Notes: a model not told the origin generated them from the letters alone. Counted from the stretch's first letter, positions 26,650 through 37,168 are shown. The stretch is 64,000 bases of DNA from Imperialibacter sp040222815 (GCF_040222815.1 NZ_JAVKCH010000001.1:124001-188000); one strand, 5' to 3'. Numbers and translations: made by a program.

Positions 26650-29217
26650 TTATTTGCTTAAAATCAGTGAGTTAAATACTAGTTTAAACGTGCCATGAGT
26701 CTGTACTCTAAGCTGAGGACGGAAGCCGATCATCACCACTTTTCCCTGGCCTAAACCAACGGACACCATCGCTGCCTTTTCAGCGATAACGTCTTCGCCA
26801 AGCAACCAACCACTTTGCAAAATGTCCCTTTTTGGGTAAGTGATGATGCGGTCTATCGTATGCCCTACGTCGGAGCGCACTATCTCATACACATCGTTGT
26901 TGCCAACAAACAATCCATAACCTGAGTCAGGCATGCCGTAGGCCAGTGGATTCGAATTGTCGAAGTTCATTCGAAGGGTAGAGCCCGGGGACCAAAACTC
27001 CTGACTGGCTACGTCTTTTACCACATTGCGAATTGGCAGCTTGAATTTTTCGATAGGCAAGTCACCGGCACTACCAAACGTTACCAGTGTTCCTCCGTTT
27101 TCAACAAAGGCCTTGAGGGCATCCACGCCTTTTTGCCCAAAACCACTTCTGTATTCGGGCGGAAAGTCTTCAGCACGGTTGCGGCCACCGCCACCTTCAC
27201 CTGTCATGGCACCCAGGCCATCGTCGGGCAACACAATCACATCATATTTCTTGTTAAGCTCGCCGGCCAGGATTTCCTTGTCCATCAAAGTGGTATAAGG
27301 AAATTTGAAATTCTCCAGCAGTAGCCTCGTCCAGCCTTCATCCATGTTACCACCCATATAGCGCTGAAATAGTGCAATACGCTGGCGTGTCATCGGCTGG
27401 GTAATGGCTGCCACATCTGCTTCCAGCGGCTTAAAGTCCACGCCGGTTTCCGTAGCGATTTTTTCGGCCACATCGGCAGACACTGAAGCCACCACGAAGT
27501 CGCCAGGTTGAACCCCGCTGCCTGCTTTGGCCACCCTGCTTACTTTTACTTTATTGTCCCACAGTAAGTTAAGCGCTGTAAAACTATCGTTGTTAGCGCC
27601 CGACAACACGTAGCCCTTGCTTCCTTTATACACCGTGCCTTTAGGCACCACTTTTTCCGTTACCCTGGGGTAGTTACCAGTTAAAGGAGTGCCCACCGGA
27701 TCAACCCGCACACCCATGTATTCGGCTACGTTGTCTGTCGACATATCGTAGGGTCTGATGGGGTCGTTGTTGCGGTCACGGGTGTACTCATTGTCAGGGT
27801 AGAACGTACGGCCCAGCAACCAGCGCACCACGCCTTGCTTGGGCTGTGCCATGCTGACCACGTAAGAACCGGCGCCATACACTTTACCCTCATGAATCAG
27901 CTGCGAGTCAATTCTCTTCACTTCCACACCCTGACCCAGTAGCACATTTACCAGCTTGTTGGCCGTGAGTGCATCGTGCTGCTTCGCCGGAATGATGTAG
28001 GCTTTTACTTCACCTTCGGCACCACGTTGCGTTTGCCTGGAAGCTTTCAGGTAGGCATTTTTCAATACGGTTTCTCTGTTGCGACCTGCAATGTCCGCAA
28101 TGGCCAGTGCGGCAATCTTTTGCTGCTCTACAATGTCACGCACCCGCCACCATCCGCCGGGCCATGGGTTAGGGAAGGAGGTCTGGGCCTCGTACTTCGG
28201 CATGCCATGAATGCTACCTTCCAGCTGATCAGGATGCACATAAAGCGGTGTGGCCAACCTGGCACTGGCCGACTCGGTCAACATACCGGCAATATTGTGG
28301 AAAGGAGTGATCCAGTGAAACCCAAAATGGCCCCAGCCTGAGTAAATAGCCGCATTCACCACTCCCGACTTGTTGTTCTCTTCTTCTTTGTAGGCAATGT
28401 GTGCACCATACCACGACATTTCTCTCCACACCAACGGATCGCCGTCGGGACGGATGGGCTCTGCGTAAGGCGGCACGTAGATCCTGGCACCGTAAGCACC
28501 CATCTGATGATGATCTACATAGGCCTGTGGCATCCATTGTCTGAAAATAATGTCTGCACCGTACACAGATTCAATGGTGTTTTGCATGTAGGCATCCCGG
28601 TTGTTGTCGTGGCCGATGTAGTGATGGTAGAGGTAGGGCATACTGTTACCCTCGTATTCTGTGCCCACATACTTTCTATACCATTCGGTGATCATGATTT
28701 CACCGTCAGGATTGAAGCAGGGAATCACAATGGAAATGACGTTGTCGAGAATGGTGGTCATTTCTGTGTCATTGCGGCTGAGCATGTCGTAAGTAAACTC
28801 TGCTGCCGTTTGCGAAGCGGCCACCTCGCTGGAGTGAAGCCCGAACGACTGCACCACCACGGCTTTCCCTGCCGCAATGATCTGATCAATTTCAGCCTGT
28901 GGCACGCCTCTGGGGTCACTCAGTTTGGCGTTCATAGCCTTGTACTCATCCAGTTTCGCCAGGTTTTCTGGCGATGAGATGTACAAGGCCAGGAATGGAT
29001 TGCCCAGGGTCGTTTTTCCCATATTGACCACTTTCATGCGTGGACTGGCTTCGCCTAGCTGGTTATAATATTTCACCAGCTCATTCCAGTGGGCCAGCTT
29101 CCGGTCGGCACCCATTTTGAAGCCGAAAAACTGTTCCGGCGTGGGAATGTCCTGTGATTGAGCGTAGGAGGGGATTAAAAATGCTGCCAGAAGGACTGCT
29201 CCCAGGAAGCGTTTCAT
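26650..29217 (-). CDS. secreted M14-family zinc carboxypeptidase-like protein
   Basis: 855 residues from the ATG at 29217, which gives a normal signal peptide (MKRFLGAVLLAAFLIPSYAQ); upstream in-frame ATGs at 29241 and 29274 are less likely. The zinc motif HSSE (His128, Glu131) and the following VIPCFNPDGE, HHYIGHDNNRD and YVDHHQMG regions identify the M14 domain in the first half. The second half has a glutamine-amidotransferase-like domain (QRYMGGNMDEGWTRLLLENF, LPDDGLGAM), a combination known in large Bacteroidota M14 proteins. It probably degrades peptides in the periplasm or outside the cell. It is a single gene ending in a terminator. Confidence 0.9.
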   Translation of the reverse strand: MKRFLGAVLLAAFLIPSYAQSQDIPTPEQFFGFKMGADRKLAHWNELVKYYNQLGEASPRMKVVNMGKTTLGNPFLALYISSPENLAKLDEYKAMNAKLSDPRGVPQAEIDQIIAAGKAVVVQSFGLHSSEVAASQTAAEFTYDMLSRNDTEMTTILDNVISIVIPCFNPDGEIMITEWYRKYVGTEYEGNSMPYLYHHYIGHDNNRDAYMQNTIESVYGADIIFRQWMPQAYVDHHQMGAYGARIYVPPYAEPIRPDGDPLVWREMSWYGAHIAYKEEENNKSGVVNAAIYSGWGHFGFHWITPFHNIAGMLTESASARLATPLYVHPDQLEGSIHGMPKYEAQTSFPNPWPGGWWRVRDIVEQQKIAALAIADIAGRNRETVLKNAYLKASRQTQRGAEGEVKAYIIPAKQHDALTANKLVNVLLGQGVEVKRIDSQLIHEGKVYGAGSYVVSMAQPKQGVVRWLLGRTFYPDNEYTRDRNNDPIRPYDMSTDNVAEYMGVRVDPVGTPLTGNYPRVTEKVVPKGTVYKGSKGYVLSGANNDSFTALNLLWDNKVKVSRVAKAGSGVQPGDFVVASVSADVAEKIATETGVDFKPLEADVAAITQPMTRQRIALFQRYMGGNMDEGWTRLLLENFKFPYTTLMDKEILAGELNKKYDVIVLPDDGLGAMTGEGGGGRNRAEDFPPEYRSGFGQKGVDALKAFVENGGTLVTFGSAGDLPIEKFKLPIRNVVKDVASQEFWSPGSTLRMNFDNSNPLAYGMPDSGYGLFVGNNDVYEIVRSDVGHTIDRIITYPKRDILQSGWLLGEDVIAEKAAMVSVGLGQGKVVMIGFRPQLRVQTHGTFKLVFNSLILSK

Positions 29218-29707
29218 TAATAGTAAAGCATTTTGAGTCATGTGAGATGGTTTTGGATTGATTGATATTTTCAATCTATTTCATCGCTACTGAAATTGAA
29301 AGGACTCAGGTTATGGTTTGCTCTATAGGATGAAGGGCGGTTGGTGGTGATGCACATCGTTGATCCTATTGTTCATAGGTTAAGCAACCGTTAAGTGCTA
29401 TTCAAAGTCTGTCAACTTTTTCAGTTAAAGCCTTAAGGCTTATGGTTTGCAATAACATTTTGTTTTTCAGCACTTAATGTGTTTTCAGCCAAGGCGGCCA
29501 AAAAGTGGGCGGTCAGCAAATTGAAGTGCGATTTGGGCCATAGGTGAAATCTACATTAAGTAACGTCCAAAACCTTAGTAAGCCACTAACCTAAGCTTAA
29601 CAGAGAGTTTCATTTCGTCTTTCCGATCTCCCTTTATTTTGAATTTTATTTCGGCTGAACAAGGCCGGAGGAAAATTTAGTAATCCATAATATTTAAAAG
29701 CGTTTCT
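29218..29707. other. 490-base divergent intergenic region
   Basis: This region separates the M14 gene (minus) from the second SusC gene (plus) and must hold both promoters. No RNA, riboswitch, long hairpin or good TAnnTTTG box was recognised. GGCCGGAGG about 35 bases before the SusC start is G-rich but too far to be a ribosome site. Confidence 0.45.
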
Positions 29708-32700
29708 ATGAAAAATTTGTACCAGATGCTCCACACGGGGCGCCGCTTGCTAACATTGGGCTTTAAGTCCTCAATGATAGCAGGTTTGTTGTTTTTGGGC
29801 AGCCTGCCATCACAAGAGCTGTTGGCAAAAAACAGCATGTACCAGGCTGGAATAATAGTATCCGGAACAGTTACCGACGAAGAAGGTGCTTCCATGCCCG
29901 GAGTGAACATTCTGGAAAAAGGCACCATCAACGGAACTGTGAGTGATGTCAATGGCAACTACCGACTAAATGTATCGTCGGCCAACGCCGTCCTGGTATT
30001 TAGCTTCGTTGGCGCTGAAACAAAGGAAGTAACGGTTGGTGGTCAGTCGGAGATTTCGGTATCACTTGCCGGGAGCTCTGAAACATTGGCCGAGCTGGTC
30101 GTGGTAGGTTACGGTACGCAGAAAAGGTCCGACATAACCGGAGCCATTGGTTCATTGAAGAGTGAAAATTTCAACCGTGGAGTTGTAACTAACCCAGGGG
30201 AATTGCTCCAGGGGAAAGTTGCTGGTGTAAACATAACAACTGCCAGTGGTGAACCTGGTGCTGCACAGAATGTGATCATCCGGGGAATTGGCAGTTTGCG
30301 GTCTGGAACGCAACCGCTTTACGTGGTGGATGGTTTCCTGCTTGACAACAGCTCTCAAGGTTTTGATACCAATCCCCTCAACTTCCTTAATCCCAACGAC
30401 ATTGAAAGCATCGACGTTTTGAAAGATGCCAGTGCCACCGCTGTATATGGTTCCAGAGCGTCAAATGGCGTGGTAGTTATCACTACCAAAAAAGGAAAGG
30501 CTGGAAAAACAGAAATGAATTTTTCAGCTTCTACTGCCTGGTCTAAGATGTCTAAGAAAATTGATGTGTTTAGTGCCGACGAGTTTCGGCAGAATGTGAC
30601 GGGTGAAGGTGGAACGCTGGAAGACTTCGGTGGAAATACTGATTGGCAGGATGAATTGACCCAAACCGCCCTGTCGAAGCAATTCGACCTTTCCGTTGGC
30701 GGGGCCGCTTCTGAGAAGTTCTCGTACTACGCTTCAGTTGGTGTTCAGGATCAGGAAGGTATTTTGAAGAATAGCAACCTGGAACGTTATTCCGGGAAAC
30801 TGAATATGAACCAAAAGGCACTCAATGGAAGGCTGAAGGTAGACTATAACCTTACTGCGTCGCACACAGAAAACCTGCGCCCGAGTATTACATCTACCAT
30901 TGCAGACATGATTAGCCTGAACCCAACCATTCCGGCCTATACCGACGGTGAGCCTACATTGTTGACAACAAATGCTTTGAACCCACTCACCAGATATGAC
31001 ATCTACAGTGACCTGGCTGTTAACAACCGCATCCTGGCGAGTATTTCCCCGTCAATTGAACTGTTTGATGGCTTTGTTTATAAGTTGAATCTTGGGGTTG
31101 ACTACTCTGCCACGACCAGGGATGCTCAGTATGAGCCTTTTCCTGATGTGATCAATGAGTCGAATATTTCAGACGGATCACTGTCCACACTTATAGGTAA
31201 CAATACCAATAGTCTGGTCGAAAACACGATCACCTACAACTGGATCAAGGATGTGCACAATCTTACCGTACTTGGTGGTCACTCTTACCAGGAATTCCTT
31301 TTAGAAAACAGGAACTTCGATTACAGGGGCTTTGCCAACAACAATATCGAACCAAAATACCAGGATCAAACCAGCACAGCTGAATATCCTACTTCAGTAA
31401 GCTCGTCTGCCATTAGAAACGAGTTGCAGTCATTCTTCGGAAGGGTTAATTATACTTTTGACGAAAAATATTTGTTTACTGCCACGCTTCGTGCTGACGG
31501 GTCTTCAAAGTTTGGAGTGAACAACAAGTATGGGTATTTCCCGTCTGTTGCCCTGGGCTGGAACATCAGCAATGAGGACTTCATGGACAATTCATTTTTC
31601 GATAACCTGAAGTTGCGTACAAGCTGGGGACAAACCGGTAACCAGGAAATCCCTTCTAAGATCACCAAGGCAAGCTATTCGGAAGACAGGTTGATAACAG
31701 GCGCTGAAAGCCTTAGCACGTACCCGCTGGATCCTGATGGCAATTCAATTGACAGCTATCCTTACGGAATTGTTTTCACTCGCCTGGCAAACCCAGATCT
31801 GCAGTGGGAAGTATCCACCCAGCTGAACGTCGGCGTTGACTTTGGCATCTTTGACAATCAGATCACCGGTAGCCTGGATTATTTCAATAAAGAGTCGTCC
31901 AATATTTTGCTGGAAGTTACACCTGCTGACCCCGTGCAGCCAACGTCCACCTACTGGACTAATATCCAGGACATGAAGATTCAGAACAATGGCATTGAGC
32001 TGGCATTGGAATACAATGGCAAAGGACAGGGCGGCTTCTCCTACAACATCGGAGGCAACCTGACATCCATCCAGAACACGGTAAAAGACTCTCCTTACGC
32101 TGTATTGACCACTGGTGCCGCTCAGGGTTCTGGACAAACTGGTGCAACCATCAATGGCTACATCAACGATGAGCCGATAGGATCTTTCTACATGTTCCAA
32201 TTTGACGGCATTGGAGCCGATGGACTTAACATGTTTAGAGACGTTAACGGAGATGGCGCTATATTGGATAATGACCGCACCGTTGTGGGCAGTGCTATTC
32301 CAAAACTGCTGTATGCCTATCACCTGAATTTCAGGTATAACAGTTTCGACCTGGGCTTCAACTTTAACGGAATTGCCGGCAGCAAAATATACAATCACAC
32401 TGCCATGACGCTGTTTACCAAGGCGCAACTCACCAAGTCGAACAATGCCACTGACTTTGTGACTCAATACCCTAATGAGGCAATTTCAAATGCCAACACT
32501 GTATCCACACGATATTTGGAGAATGGTTCCTTCATGAGGCTGAACAATGCTACACTGGGCTACAACCTGACTTCAGACAAGGTCGGCTTGGGAGATGCCT
32601 TCCAGAACATCCGTGTATCGGTAACCGGTCAAAACCTGTTTGTGATCACAGATTACACCGGATTTGACCCTGAAATCAACACAGGATCAACCACAGGTGG

Positions 32701-32779
32701 TATTCAAACCTTTGGTATCGACCGTTTCACTTATCCAAAGGCAAGAACGTTTTTGATCAGCGTCAATGCCACGTTCTAA
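29708..32779 (+). CDS. SusC/RagA TonB-dependent transporter
   Basis: 1023 residues. Signal region, then a carboxypeptidase-regulatory-like domain (VSGTVTDEEGASMPGVNIL), a linker with ELVVVGYGTQKRSDITGAI (the SusC TonB-box/plug junction), the plug (VTNPGELLQGKVAGVNITTA, LNPNDIESIDVLKDASATAVYG) and a beta-barrel ending TFLISVNATF. Unlike the first SusC it lacks an STN domain, and no sigma/FecR pair is adjacent, so control must be different. Its stop at 32779 precedes the SusD start by 49 bases. It imports the ligand captured by SusD. Confidence 0.96.
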   Translation: MKNLYQMLHTGRRLLTLGFKSSMIAGLLFLGSLPSQELLAKNSMYQAGIIVSGTVTDEEGASMPGVNILEKGTINGTVSDVNGNYRLNVSSANAVLVFSFVGAETKEVTVGGQSEISVSLAGSSETLAELVVVGYGTQKRSDITGAIGSLKSENFNRGVVTNPGELLQGKVAGVNITTASGEPGAAQNVIIRGIGSLRSGTQPLYVVDGFLLDNSSQGFDTNPLNFLNPNDIESIDVLKDASATAVYGSRASNGVVVITTKKGKAGKTEMNFSASTAWSKMSKKIDVFSADEFRQNVTGEGGTLEDFGGNTDWQDELTQTALSKQFDLSVGGAASEKFSYYASVGVQDQEGILKNSNLERYSGKLNMNQKALNGRLKVDYNLTASHTENLRPSITSTIADMISLNPTIPAYTDGEPTLLTTNALNPLTRYDIYSDLAVNNRILASISPSIELFDGFVYKLNLGVDYSATTRDAQYEPFPDVINESNISDGSLSTLIGNNTNSLVENTITYNWIKDVHNLTVLGGHSYQEFLLENRNFDYRGFANNNIEPKYQDQTSTAEYPTSVSSSAIRNELQSFFGRVNYTFDEKYLFTATLRADGSSKFGVNNKYGYFPSVALGWNISNEDFMDNSFFDNLKLRTSWGQTGNQEIPSKITKASYSEDRLITGAESLSTYPLDPDGNSIDSYPYGIVFTRLANPDLQWEVSTQLNVGVDFGIFDNQITGSLDYFNKESSNILLEVTPADPVQPTSTYWTNIQDMKIQNNGIELALEYNGKGQGGFSYNIGGNLTSIQNTVKDSPYAVLTTGAAQGSGQTGATINGYINDEPIGSFYMFQFDGIGADGLNMFRDVNGDGAILDNDRTVVGSAIPKLLYAYHLNFRYNSFDLGFNFNGIAGSKIYNHTAMTLFTKAQLTKSNNATDFVTQYPNEAISNANTVSTRYLENGSFMRLNNATLGYNLTSDKVGLGDAFQNIRVSVTGQNLFVITDYTGFDPEINTGSTTGGIQTFGIDRFTYPKARTFLISVNATF

Positions 32780-32828
32780 AAAGAAAACACTCAGTTCTCT
32801 TAGTATTACTTTAGAAAATAGAAATCAT

Positions 32829-34580
32829 ATGAACTTTTTAAATATAAGATTTAGTAAAGTACTGCCGATCATCGTAGTGCTGCTCACATTCGTTGGTTGT
32901 ACCGATCTCGAAGAAGACATTTTGGACGAGTCGCTGACTGGAACAGGCGAGGCAGAAGTCATTAGCGGTTCCATTGCACCGGTATATGGCCTTCTTCGTC
33001 AGGTTTGGCTGCATACCGTCAACTTCGGGCTTCAGGAAGTGGCTTCCGACGAAGCCATTTTGCCATACCGTGGTGGTACCGACTGGTTTGATGGCGGCAA
33101 ATTCATCGCCGTTCACCAGCATTTGATGACTCCCAGCAACTCACTGGTGGCGGATTCCTGGACATATATTACCCTGACGCTTTCGAGGGCCGTTGTGGCC
33201 GAGGAAAGGCTGAGGGAAGAAGTAGAAAAAGGAAATGCAGATGCGCAAGGGCCACTTTATGAAATGATTGCCATGCATGCATACCTCAATATGCTGGCAC
33301 TAGACAACTGGGGATTGGTTTTCAAGAAGGACCGTTCCTCTGACGTGTCTGTGCTTTTGAGAGGACAGGAAGCCATCGACTATATCGAAGGTAAGCTTTT
33401 GTCGGTAGTGGACGTGATGAGCAATGACGTTGGCCCTGGCCGGATGAACAAAGACGCCGTCAGTGCCTTGTTAGCTCGCTTGTACCTGAACGCAGCGGTT
33501 TATCGTGATCCTTACGGTACTCCTGACTTCCGAAGCGAAGACATGGACAAGGTGATTCAATACACCAACAGCATCATTGCTGGTTCTCATTCCTTGTCAG
33601 CCGAATACTTCGATTTGTTCAGCGACGATAACCACACCAAGTCTGAGCTTATTTTTGCCCTGGATCAAAGAGGTGTGCTGGCTACTGAGCATGGCCGCTG
33701 GGCCTATTGGCCAATATCTGGTGATCAGGTGCCAAGACCTGAATTTCCAAGCACGAGAGGAACGGACGCTGTGGCTGCCACCCCTGACTTTTACCAGCAC
33801 TGGGTGGATGCATACGGCAGCGTAGACCCTGCTGACGCCGATGCCCGTTTTTATATGAAAAACACGATGATTCCAGATGAACTGGTAGACCTTTCCGGTG
33901 TGACGCCGGAAAATGACTCAAACCATTACTACTGTGTGCCAGCCCAGGATTTTGAAATTGACAGGGGAATCCTTCGTGGTATTATCTGGGGTCCCCGAAA
34001 AGATGCCACCGGTCAAATCATGACTTGTGATGATGGTTCTGTAAGGATTTATCCCGTCATCAACAGAAGGACAAGTGGTGCCAATATCCGATATGTGGAT
34101 CATAATCTCAATGTTGATTTCACTGAGCAGGGTAGTTTGCACAACACCGGATACAGGTTTTCAAAATACCAGTTTAGCCACACCGCCCCCAACTGCTGCT
34201 CTTACAGTAGCGTAGACATCGTTTTGATTCGTTTGGGTGAAATATACTTGATGCGTGCGGAAGCAAAATTGAGAAAAGGCGACAATGCAGGAGCTTTGGC
34301 TGACGTCAATACCCTGAGAACTTCCAGAACTGCCCGTCCTGAGCAGACGCCGGCAGCATTGACTTCTATTGATACGGAAATATTATTCCGTGAAACTGGA
34401 TTTGAGTTGTACTGGGAAGGTCTGAGAAGAAATTATCAGATACGCTTTGGTAAGTACGAGGACAGCTGGACAGGCAAAGATGATGCAGATGTGCGCAAAA
34501 GATTATTCCCTATTCCTCAGAGAGCCATCGACGGTGCGTCCAGTGAAAAGGGATTCCTGGTGCAAAATGAAGGATACTAA
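32829..34580 (+). CDS. SusD/RagB-family outer-membrane lipoprotein
   Basis: 583 residues from the ATG at 32829; an upstream ATG inside the SusC gene would add an unlikely leader. Lipobox TFVGC gives lipidation at Cys24. SusD motifs include the early GSIAPVYGLLRQVW region, AVSALLARLYLNAAVY and the C-terminal IRLGEIYLMRAEAKLR and RNYQIRFGKYED. It binds the substrate on the cell surface for the SusC partner upstream. A terminator follows within 31 bases, so the SusC-SusD pair may be its own transcript. Confidence 0.94.
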   Translation: MNFLNIRFSKVLPIIVVLLTFVGCTDLEEDILDESLTGTGEAEVISGSIAPVYGLLRQVWLHTVNFGLQEVASDEAILPYRGGTDWFDGGKFIAVHQHLMTPSNSLVADSWTYITLTLSRAVVAEERLREEVEKGNADAQGPLYEMIAMHAYLNMLALDNWGLVFKKDRSSDVSVLLRGQEAIDYIEGKLLSVVDVMSNDVGPGRMNKDAVSALLARLYLNAAVYRDPYGTPDFRSEDMDKVIQYTNSIIAGSHSLSAEYFDLFSDDNHTKSELIFALDQRGVLATEHGRWAYWPISGDQVPRPEFPSTRGTDAVAATPDFYQHWVDAYGSVDPADADARFYMKNTMIPDELVDLSGVTPENDSNHYYCVPAQDFEIDRGILRGIIWGPRKDATGQIMTCDDGSVRIYPVINRRTSGANIRYVDHNLNVDFTEQGSLHNTGYRFSKYQFSHTAPNCCSYSSVDIVLIRLGEIYLMRAEAKLRKGDNAGALADVNTLRTSRTARPEQTPAALTSIDTEILFRETGFELYWEGLRRNYQIRFGKYEDSWTGKDDADVRKRLFPIPQRAIDGASSEKGFLVQNEGY

Positions 34581-34610
34581 TTGACTACTAACTAATTAAA
34601 GAGCACACTA

Positions 34611-34645
34611 CAAAAGGTCGAAGGCCAAAGCTTTCGACCTTTTTT
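34611..34645 (+). terminator. rho-independent terminator after SusD
   Basis: AAAAGGTCGAA pairs with TTCGACCTTTT across a 10-base loop and ends in T residues. It closes the SusC-SusD unit just before the phospholipase-like gene, possibly as an attenuator. Confidence 0.85.
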
Positions 34646-34661
34646 AACTCATTCCCACTAA

Positions 34662-35759
34662 ATGAAAACGAGAGACAAGCATCTTTTTGTAGCGATATTG
34701 ACCAGTGTCTGCTTCACTGCTGTGAACGGTCAGGGACTCAAAATGAATCAGACCCAGGTGATTGGCAGTCACAACAGCTACAAAATCGGGATAGAACAGC
34801 CTCTGATGGACATGATCCTGACCGATCGCCCCGAGGCCATTGGGTTGGCCTACACCCATATCCCGATCACCGATCAATTGGATTTGGGCTTGAGAAGCCT
34901 CGAAATTGATGTAGTATATGACCCTGAGGGCGGACTGTTTTCGAACCCTAAAGGACTGGAAATGCTCACAACTGCTGGGGTAAACGCACAGCCTTATGAT
35001 GCGGAGCCAATGAGGGAGCCTGGTTTCAAGGTGCTTCACGTGCCGGACATTGATTTCAGGAGCCACTGTGCCACTTTCAAAGGTTGTCTTTCTGATGTCC
35101 TCACCTGGTCGAAGGCACATAACAATCATTTGCCGATCATCATTACCATTAACCCAAAAAGCGATGGGCTCGACCGGCCTGGCTTTGCCAAAGTGATTCC
35201 TTTCGACAAGCAGGTGCTGGACGCATTGGACCGGGAGATATGGGAGGTTTTTGAACGCAGTGAGCTGATCACCCCCAAGCAGTTGAGAGGAAAGCAAGCC
35301 ACACTGCGGGATGCGGTGGCAGACAAGGGCTGGCCGGATCTGTCGGATGCCAGAGGCAAAATCCTCTTTGTGTTCGATGCGGGGAAGGAGCTAACAGATG
35401 TGTACCTGCAAAACGACGAGGCCTATGCAAGGCCAATGTTTGCCAATGCAGAAAGCGACAACCCTCACGCAGCATTCTTTATCATGAACGACCCCGTAAA
35501 GCAGGAGAAAGAGATCGCCGGGCTGGTAAAACAGGGATTCATGGTTCGCACCCGCTCAGATGCCGACACCAGAGAGGCACGGCTGGGAGACAAAACCAGG
35601 TTTGACGCCGCCATGCGGTCGGGAGCCCAGGTAATTACCACCGACTACTACCTAAAGTCGCTCAGTCCCAATAAAGATTTTGAGATTGTTTTTGGTGATG
35701 GCAGGTATCAGCGATGCAATCCTGTATTGACAAAATCATCAACATGCGATCTGCCATAA
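34662..35759 (+). CDS. phosphatidylinositol-specific phospholipase C-like protein (Ca2+-dependent type)
   Basis: 365 residues with a signal peptide (LFVAILTSVCFTAVNGQG). The PI-PLC X-domain residues are visible: VIGSHNSYK (His37), LRSLEIDVVYD (Glu81, Asp83) and VLHVPDID (His126), with IIITINPK further on. This pattern is that of the bacterial Ca2+-dependent phosphoinositide phospholipase C group. The enzyme would cleave phosphodiester bonds in inositol phospholipids or similar glycerophosphodiesters outside the cytoplasm. It is placed between a SusC/SusD pair and a PhoX-type phosphatase, which supports a phosphate- or phospholipid-scavenging role. Confidence 0.85.
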   Translation: MKTRDKHLFVAILTSVCFTAVNGQGLKMNQTQVIGSHNSYKIGIEQPLMDMILTDRPEAIGLAYTHIPITDQLDLGLRSLEIDVVYDPEGGLFSNPKGLEMLTTAGVNAQPYDAEPMREPGFKVLHVPDIDFRSHCATFKGCLSDVLTWSKAHNNHLPIIITINPKSDGLDRPGFAKVIPFDKQVLDALDREIWEVFERSELITPKQLRGKQATLRDAVADKGWPDLSDARGKILFVFDAGKELTDVYLQNDEAYARPMFANAESDNPHAAFFIMNDPVKQEKEIAGLVKQGFMVRTRSDADTREARLGDKTRFDAAMRSGAQVITTDYYLKSLSPNKDFEIVFGDGRYQRCNPVLTKSSTCDLP

Positions 35760-35830
35760 TACGAATGTTTAAATACCCTTCGTGAACAAATCCTATTAAC
35801 TTTATAACCATTAACTAAACTCTTAAGCCA

Positions 35831-37168
35831 GTGAAACGCCGCACTTTCCTTTACCAAACCTCTGTAGTATCTCTTGGTTTCCTGTCATTGTCCAGATGCG
35901 TGCAAAAGGGTCGGGACACCGCCGAATCAAACGTTCTGCTGTTAAAATCCGACCCGGAAAAATACCTGGATTTGCCGGAAGGCTTCTCCTACAAAATCAT
36001 TTCCAAAGCGGGCAACACAATGAGCGACGGCCTGCGGATTCCCGGCAGAGCAGATGGAATGGGTGCATTTGCACGGGCTGATGGCAAGGTTGTCATTATT
36101 CGTAATCACGAGAATAGCCCAGCACCACTGGAAAACAGCCCTTTTGGGTTGGAAGGGAAGTTGCTTGGGTTGGTCGATATATCCAAACTGTATGATGCGG
36201 GGAAAGGCGAGCTCCCGGGGCTGGGTGGTACAACCACATTGGTGTACGATGAAGAAAAAGGGGAGGTAGTAGAAGAGTTCATGAGTCTGGCGGGAACCTA
36301 CCGCAACTGTGCAGGGGGAGTCACACCATGGAACAGCTGGCTTACCTGTGAGGAAGACACCACCAAAGCGGATGGCGAAAATATCGAAAAAGACCACGGC
36401 TATGTGTTTGATGTGCCTGCTGACGCCAAGGGGCTGGTAGATCCTCGACCTATTAAAGCCATGGGCCGCTTCAATCACGAAGCCGTAGCTGTAGACCCGC
36501 AAACGGGCATCATTTACCAGACTGAAGATGCATCTGACAGCCTCATCTACCGTTTTATTCCTGAAAACCCCGAAGACCTGCATCAGGGCGGAAAGCTTCA
36601 GGCGTTGGCCATAGACAACCGCCCCAAACTGGACACCAGAAACTGGAAGGAGCGAGGTGTAGAGCAGGGGGTAGGCTATCCTGTGGTATGGCAGGATGTG
36701 GACGGGGTCGATTCTCCACTTGACGACCTGAGAATCAGGGGATTTGAAGCAGGAGCAGCCTGCTTTGCACGGGGCGAGGGCATGTGGCATGCCGACGGCC
36801 AAATTTACTTCGCCTGCACCAATGGTGGCCCCAAAAATTTCGGGCAAATATTTAGATACGACATTGAGAAAGAACAGTTGGAACTGTTCGCTGAATCAGA
36901 AGACAAGACCGTCCTGCACATGTGCGACAATGTGACTATTGCTCCATGGGGAGAAGTTTTGGTTTGTGAAGACAACGGTGAGCTCAACCGCATGCACTTC
37001 ATCAACAGAGAAGGGGAGCTGCGCTTGTTTGCTGTCAACCAAAGCTCGAAATCGGAGCTGACCGGTGCCGTTTTTTCACCTTCAGGCAAAACACTCTTTG
37101 TCAATGTGCAGGAAAATGGGGAAACGCTGGCTATCACCGGGCCGTGGGAAAAGCTTCAGGTAGTGTAA
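35831..37168 (+). CDS. PhoX-like (DUF839) phosphatase, Tat lipoprotein
   Basis: 445 residues. The N-terminus has RRTFLYQ followed by a hydrophobic stretch and Cys23, matching a twin-arginine lipoprotein signal. The body shows DUF839/PhoX features: GMGAFARADGKVVIIRNHE, CAGGVTPWNSWLTCEED, GRFNHEAVAVDPQTG and YQTEDASDSLIYRF. PhoX enzymes are Ca/Fe-dependent phosphatases acting on phosphomonoesters. The gene starts 71 bases after the PI-PLC-like gene on the same strand and could remove the phosphate that enzyme exposes. It is near the usual length for short DUF839 proteins. Confidence 0.88.
   Translation: MKRRTFLYQTSVVSLGFLSLSRCVQKGRDTAESNVLLLKSDPEKYLDLPEGFSYKIISKAGNTMSDGLRIPGRADGMGAFARADGKVVIIRNHENSPAPLENSPFGLEGKLLGLVDISKLYDAGKGELPGLGGTTTLVYDEEKGEVVEEFMSLAGTYRNCAGGVTPWNSWLTCEEDTTKADGENIEKDHGYVFDVPADAKGLVDPRPIKAMGRFNHEAVAVDPQTGIIYQTEDASDSLIYRFIPENPEDLHQGGKLQALAIDNRPKLDTRNWKERGVEQGVGYPVVWQDVDGVDSPLDDLRIRGFEAGAACFARGEGMWHADGQIYFACTNGGPKNFGQIFRYDIEKEQLELFAESEDKTVLHMCDNVTIAPWGEVLVCEDNGELNRMHFINREGELRLFAVNQSSKSELTGAVFSPSGKTLFVNVQENGETLAITGPWEKLQVV

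Noticed and set aside
31745..32467. 240-codon minus-strand frame inside the SusC gene
   Set aside because: The plus-strand SusC barrel is certain; the antisense frame has no domain and no ribosome site.
35942..36847. 301-codon minus-strand frame inside the PhoX-like gene
   Set aside because: Antisense shadow of a clear Tat lipoprotein phosphatase.
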